NCBI RefSeq assembly: GCF_028771845.1 | Contig: NZ_CP118270.1 | Location: 5,766,001 to 5,830,000, forward strand | Reading direction: 5' to 3' | Length of the DNA: 64,000 nt | Source of the DNA: Paenibacillus marchantiae | Lineage (GTDB): Bacteria; Bacillota; Bacilli; Paenibacillales; Paenibacillaceae | In this document: positions 60,562 to 64,000 of the stretch, piece after piece | Layout of the letters: each line of letters starts with the position of its first letter | How positions within the stretch are numbered: the first letter of the stretch is position 1 | Program-made: the position numbers and the translations under genes | The notes under the pieces: model-generated | What the model saw: the letters and a program-made list of their open reading frames with translations, nothing else | What the model was told of the DNA's origin: nothing | The model's database searches: none

Positions 60562-63174
60562 TTATTCAAACTTGCCGTAGAATGCGTTGCGATATACATC
60601 AGCCAGTTCAGTCACTAGCGGCAGTTTTGGATTGGCTGTTGTACATTGGTCCTCGAATGCGCGGTCTGCTAAATAATCGACATGTGCCTCAAAGTCTTTG
60701 GCGTCAAATCCGATTTCCTGGAACGACTCTTCAATACCCAATGTTTTGTTCAGTTTGCGAATTGCATTGATGAGGCTGGTAACCCCTTCTTCTGTTGTAC
60801 GCGCAGGCAATCCCAGAATGCGGGCAATTTCGGCATAACGCTCATCAGCAACAAAGTGCGAATATTTCGGGAACGATGCAAACTTCGTCGGTTTTTTCGC
60901 ATTGTAGCGAATGACGTGCGGCATCAGGATCGCATTGGTACGTCCATGTGCGGTGTGGTACTGACCGCCCCATTTGTGTGCCAAGCTGTGGTTAATGCCC
61001 AGGAACGCGTTGGCAAAAGCCATACCGGCAATCGTCGAAGCGTTATGCATTTTCTCACGAGCCAATTTGTCACCTTGCAGCGCAGATTGCTCGAGGTATT
61101 GGAATACCAGTTGAATCGCTTTGATCGCGAGTCCATCCGTGTAATCATTCGCCATGACGGATACATATGCTTCAATGGCGTGAGTCAATACGTCCATACC
61201 TGTATCCGCAACAGCGGTTTTAGGCAGAGAGTATACGAATTCCGGGTCTACAATGGCTACGTCTGGTGTTAACTCGTAGTCTGCCAGCGGATATTTCGTA
61301 TTGCCTTGATTTTTATCTGTAATAACTGCGAACGATGTTACTTCCGAACCTGTGCCCGAAGTTGTCGGGATCGCTACGAATTTCGCTTTCACGCCAAGAC
61401 GTGGATATTTGTAGATCCGTTTGCGGATATCCATGAATTTTTGCTTCAAATCGTTGAAATCCGTGTCAGGATATTCATAGAACAGCCACATCGCTTTGGC
61501 AGCATCCATCGGTGATCCCCCGCCGAGTGCGATAATGCAGTCTGGCTGGAAGCGGCGCATCATTTCCGTACCGCGGTCTACCGTTGTTGTGGATGGATCG
61601 GGTTCAACATCAGAGAACACTTCAATAGCTACCGGCATTTGACGTTGACGCAGATAGTGCTCTACTTTTTCCACATAACCAAGTTTGACCATCATGGCAT
61701 CCGTAATAATGGCTACGCGTGTGATGTCAGGCATTTTGGCAAGATACTGTGTTGCACCTTTTTCGAAGTAAACTTTGTTCGGCACTTTGAACCACTGCAT
61801 ATTCACGGTACGGCGAGCCACCCTTTTCACGTTGATTAAGTTTACAGCGGTTACGTTGGAAGAAGTCGAGTTACGTCCATACGATCCGCAGCCCAATGTC
61901 AGTGACGGCATGTTGGTGTTATAGATGTCACCGATGGCGCCGTGTGTGGATGGCGAATTCACGATAATCCGTCCGGTTTGCAGGCGATCTGCGAATTTGC
62001 TAATGACTTCTTCGTTCGTCGAATGAATAACAGAGGAGTGACCCATGCCGCCAAAAGCAACCACTTCTGCTGCGCGCTCAATCCCTTCAGCTGCCGTTTT
62101 CACTTTGTAACAAGCCAGTACCGGGCTTAGTTTTTCAGCCGACAACGGGAATTTTGTACCTACCCCTTCAATCTCGGCTACGAGAATTTTGGTGTTAGCA
62201 GGGACCTCGATACCGCACATTTGCGCAATGCTGACTGCAGATTGACCAACAATCGCCGGGTTCACCGCACATTTCTCAGCATTAATCGCACCTGCGGTCA
62301 GTTTCGCTGCCTCATCCTTGTTGACGAAGTAACAGCCGTTCGCGATCATTTTCTTTTTCACCTGATCGAAGATCGGTTCTTCGATGATGACTGCTTGCTC
62401 GGAAGCACAAATCATGCCGTTATCGAACGATTTGGACAAAATCAGATCCGTTACTGCTTGATTGATATCTGCGCTTTTCTCAATAAAGCAAGGTACGTTC
62501 CCTGGCCCTACGCCCAGTGCTGGTTTACCACAGCTGTATGCAGCCCGTACCATACCTGATCCGCCTGTTGCCAGAATGAGCGCCACATCGTTATGATTCA
62601 TCAGTGCGTTTGTGCGATCCATGGAAGGATCATCAATCCACTGGATACAATCCGCTGGAGCACCATGCTTCACTGCAGCATCAAGCAGGATTTTGGCGGC
62701 TTCCCGGCTACAGTTCTGTGCAGATGGGTGGAAACCGAAGATGATTGGGTTACGCGTTTTGATGGAAATCAGTGCTTTGAACATCGTGGTGGATGTCGGA
62801 TTCGTTACCGGGGTAATTCCCATGATGATGCCGACAGGCTCCGCAATTTTCTGGAAGCTTTCGTACTCGTTATCTTCGATAACCCCTACTGTTTTGTCAT
62901 ATTTTATGCTATGATACACATATTCTGTTGCAAATATATTTTTGGTGATTTTATCCTCATACACACCCCGACCTGTTTCTTCCACGGCCATTTTGGCGAG
63001 CATCATATGTTTGTCCAGACCTGCCAGCGCCATCGCTTGCACGATGCGGTCAATCTGTTTCTGATCCATGGACATGAATGCTGCATGTGCTTTATTCGCT
63101 TTGTCAATTAACGTTTGAATATACTGACCTGCTGTCGGTTCTTTTACTGGGGCGACTTCGTTCTTTACAGCCAT
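60562..63174 (-). CDS. adhE: bifunctional acetaldehyde-CoA / alcohol dehydrogenase
   Basis: Reduces acetyl-CoA to ethanol, reoxidising two NADH. The start is ATG 63174 (MAVKNEVAPVKEPTA), AGGAGG 9 nt upstream, 870 residues. The N-terminal aldehyde dehydrogenase domain (about 1-440) has the catalytic Cys in NGMICASEQAVI and GVGPGNVPCFIE. The C-terminal iron alcohol dehydrogenase domain (about 455-870) has ALGGGSPMDAAKAMW, TSGTGSEVTSFAVI and iron-ligand His in HSLAHKWGGQYHTAHGR. It accepts the acetyl-CoA made by PflB. Confidence 0.97.
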   Translation of the reverse strand: MAVKNEVAPVKEPTAGQYIQTLIDKANKAHAAFMSMDQKQIDRIVQAMALAGLDKHMMLAKMAVEETGRGVYEDKITKNIFATEYVYHSIKYDKTVGVIEDNEYESFQKIAEPVGIIMGITPVTNPTSTTMFKALISIKTRNPIIFGFHPSAQNCSREAAKILLDAAVKHGAPADCIQWIDDPSMDRTNALMNHNDVALILATGGSGMVRAAYSCGKPALGVGPGNVPCFIEKSADINQAVTDLILSKSFDNGMICASEQAVIIEEPIFDQVKKKMIANGCYFVNKDEAAKLTAGAINAEKCAVNPAIVGQSAVSIAQMCGIEVPANTKILVAEIEGVGTKFPLSAEKLSPVLACYKVKTAAEGIERAAEVVAFGGMGHSSVIHSTNEEVISKFADRLQTGRIIVNSPSTHGAIGDIYNTNMPSLTLGCGSYGRNSTSSNVTAVNLINVKRVARRTVNMQWFKVPNKVYFEKGATQYLAKMPDITRVAIITDAMMVKLGYVEKVEHYLRQRQMPVAIEVFSDVEPDPSTTTVDRGTEMMRRFQPDCIIALGGGSPMDAAKAMWLFYEYPDTDFNDLKQKFMDIRKRIYKYPRLGVKAKFVAIPTTSGTGSEVTSFAVITDKNQGNTKYPLADYELTPDVAIVDPEFVYSLPKTAVADTGMDVLTHAIEAYVSVMANDYTDGLAIKAIQLVFQYLEQSALQGDKLAREKMHNASTIAGMAFANAFLGINHSLAHKWGGQYHTAHGRTNAILMPHVIRYNAKKPTKFASFPKYSHFVADERYAEIARILGLPARTTEEGVTSLINAIRKLNKTLGIEESFQEIGFDAKDFEAHVDYLADRAFEDQCTTANPKLPLVTELADVYRNAFYGKFE

Positions 63175-63255
63175 CTCCCTCATCCTCCTAAAGGTTCGTA
63201 TTGGTTTGTCTCTCTTCTTTACATTCACATCGTACCATGGGGAAAGAGTTAATTA

Positions 63256-63271
63256 TGTGATTTTTTTCACA
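63256..63271. promoter_or_regulatory. Fnr-type box between adhE and the Fnr-family gene
   Basis: TGTGATTTTTTTCACA is a perfect TGTGA-N6-TCACA site 82 bp before the adhE start and in the divergent intergenic region, so it may serve adhE, the regulator gene or both. Confidence 0.8.
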
Positions 63272-63484
63272 AAGTATAACAAATTTAATTTAAGTTTTTT
63301 AGTGTCTCTCACTTAGCCATTTACACTTCCTATTTAAACTATAGGGCTGTCAGATTCATCCTCTCCTTTCGAAAGTGAATTTAATCACAATGTTTGAAAT
63401 ATCGCCATTTTTGCCCCCTTTCCACGCCCCTCAAACGGCAAGATAAGGTATATACTGAACTTAAAAATTGAACCACCGCAATTT

Positions 63485-63590
63485 GTACCGTCCTTCCCGG
63501 CCGAGAGATGACCCTGATCAGGACGGCAACGGTTTGCGGCGAACCACGGGGGCCAGTCCAAGCTGCAGAAGGCCGTCCGATGGACACAAA
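63485..63590 (+). promoter_or_regulatory. GC-rich structured leader before the Fnr-family gene
   Basis: CCGTCCT (63488-63494) pairs with AGGACGG (63520-63526). GGTT/AACC closes a 7-nt loop (63531-63545). GGCC and GTCC/GGAC repeats follow. The segment is much more GC-rich than the flanks and ends just before the ribosome-binding site GGGGAG. I do not recognise a riboswitch class. The rest of the adhE-fnr gap (63272-63484) shows no gene. Confidence 0.35.
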
Positions 63591-63604
63591 GGGGAGATAG
63601 ACTT

Positions 63605-64000
63605 ATGAGAGAACAACTGAGTGTACTGGAAAAACGCGGAAATACCAACTGTTTCTCGGAAGCGAATTTCAACCATCTGCTCGTAACGATGAAGGACAGA
63701 ACCTATCCGGAAGGAACCCATCTGTATTGGGAGGGAGATGTCTCTGACAAACTTTATTATATGAAACGAGGCCGTGCTCAGATCACCAAATCCACGGATG
63801 AAGGCAAGGAATTGATTATGTACATGTATCAAGCCGGTGATATGATTGGGCAGGCTGATCCGTTCTTTGGATCGAAACACAGCTTTTCGGCGGAAGTGCT
63901 GGAGGATAGTGAGATCGGCGTACTGGAGCATAAAGACCTGGAAATGCTGATCTGCCAACATTGTGACTTTGCGATCGACTTTATGAAATGGATGGGTATC
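63605..64000 (+). CDS. Crp/Fnr-family regulator, N-terminal part (cut by window edge)
   Basis: 132 codons from ATG 63605, GGGGAG 8 nt upstream, open to the window edge. The cyclic-nucleotide-binding-like domain is clear: TYPEGTHLYWEGDVSDKLYY, MKRGRAQITK, GKELIMYMYQAGDMIGQADPFFG and FSAEVLEDSEIGVLE. The helix-turn-helix and any C-terminal cluster cysteines lie outside the window. Proximity to pflBA and adhE and to perfect Fnr boxes makes an Fnr-like anaerobic regulator likely. Confidence 0.88.
   Translation, partial: MREQLSVLEKRGNTNCFSEANFNHLLVTMKDRTYPEGTHLYWEGDVSDKLYYMKRGRAQITKSTDEGKELIMYMYQAGDMIGQADPFFGSKHSFSAEVLEDSEIGVLEHKDLEMLICQHCDFAIDFMKWMGI

Noticed and set aside
63485..63590. Known riboswitch class before the Fnr-family gene
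   Set aside because: I compared it from memory with cyclic-di-GMP, guanidine, SAM and cobalamin motifs and none fits.

Overview
The window comes from a low-to-mid GC endospore-forming member of the Bacillota, most likely Paenibacillus. The genus is an inference. The spore-former call rests on spo0A, spoIVB, a complete spoIIIAA-AH operon and splB. Gene order from spo0A to the mntR neighbourhood follows the Bacillus subtilis spo0A-spoIVB-recN-ahrC-yqxC-dxs-ispA-xseBA-folD-nusB-accCB-spoIIIA-efp-yqhT-aroQ-yqhRQPO-mntR block. It departs from that order by carrying amaP/DUF2273, comB and lysC inside it. Copper-amine-oxidase-like N-terminal domains and YesM/YesN-type two-component systems fit Paenibacillus. 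Nearly everything is on the minus strand. The plus-strand genes are the FlxA-like gene, comB, yqhQ-yqhP, splB and the Fnr-family gene.

Layout: 1-2.9 kb is an iron/siderophore region with two paralogous AraC-type regulators (one cut by the window edge), a siderophore-binding lipoprotein and three Fur boxes. The second regulator and the lipoprotein share one uninterrupted reading frame. 2.9-4.2 kb holds a FlxA-like coiled-coil protein and an AT-rich orphan. 4.4-33.6 kb is the conserved block: sporulation control, DNA repair (recN, xseAB), isoprenoid synthesis (dxs, ispA), folate and fatty-acid precursor enzymes, the SpoIIIA channel, lysC, efp and aroQ. 33.7-38.3 kb holds a patatin, a secreted GHL10-type hydrolase, mntR and splB. 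38.4-45.3 kb holds ccdA, the zinc importer znuACB under a Zur box, metG behind a T-box leader, yidD and the zinc repressor zur.

45.7-56.7 kb is accessory surface and sugar biology: a secreted CuAO/PKD-domain protein, then an apparent operon running binding protein, two permeases, histidine kinase, response regulator, NagZ-type beta-N-acetylglucosaminidase. It looks like a self-sensing amino-sugar scavenging module. 56.8-64 kb is a fermentative regulon: pflB-pflA and adhE, with perfect TGTGA-N6-TCACA boxes upstream and a Crp/Fnr regulator gene divergent from adhE that runs off the right edge.

Small-scale signals of interest include a roughly 110-bp palindromic repeat present twice in intergenic DNA, one copy nested inside a 16-bp inverted repeat next to efp. 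Others are an internal ribosome-binding site and start in lysC, terminators that overlap stop codons (spoIVB, yidD) or a start region (the patatin gene), and a three-hairpin segment between accC and the asp23-like gene. No tRNA, rRNA, CRISPR array or intact insertion sequence was seen.
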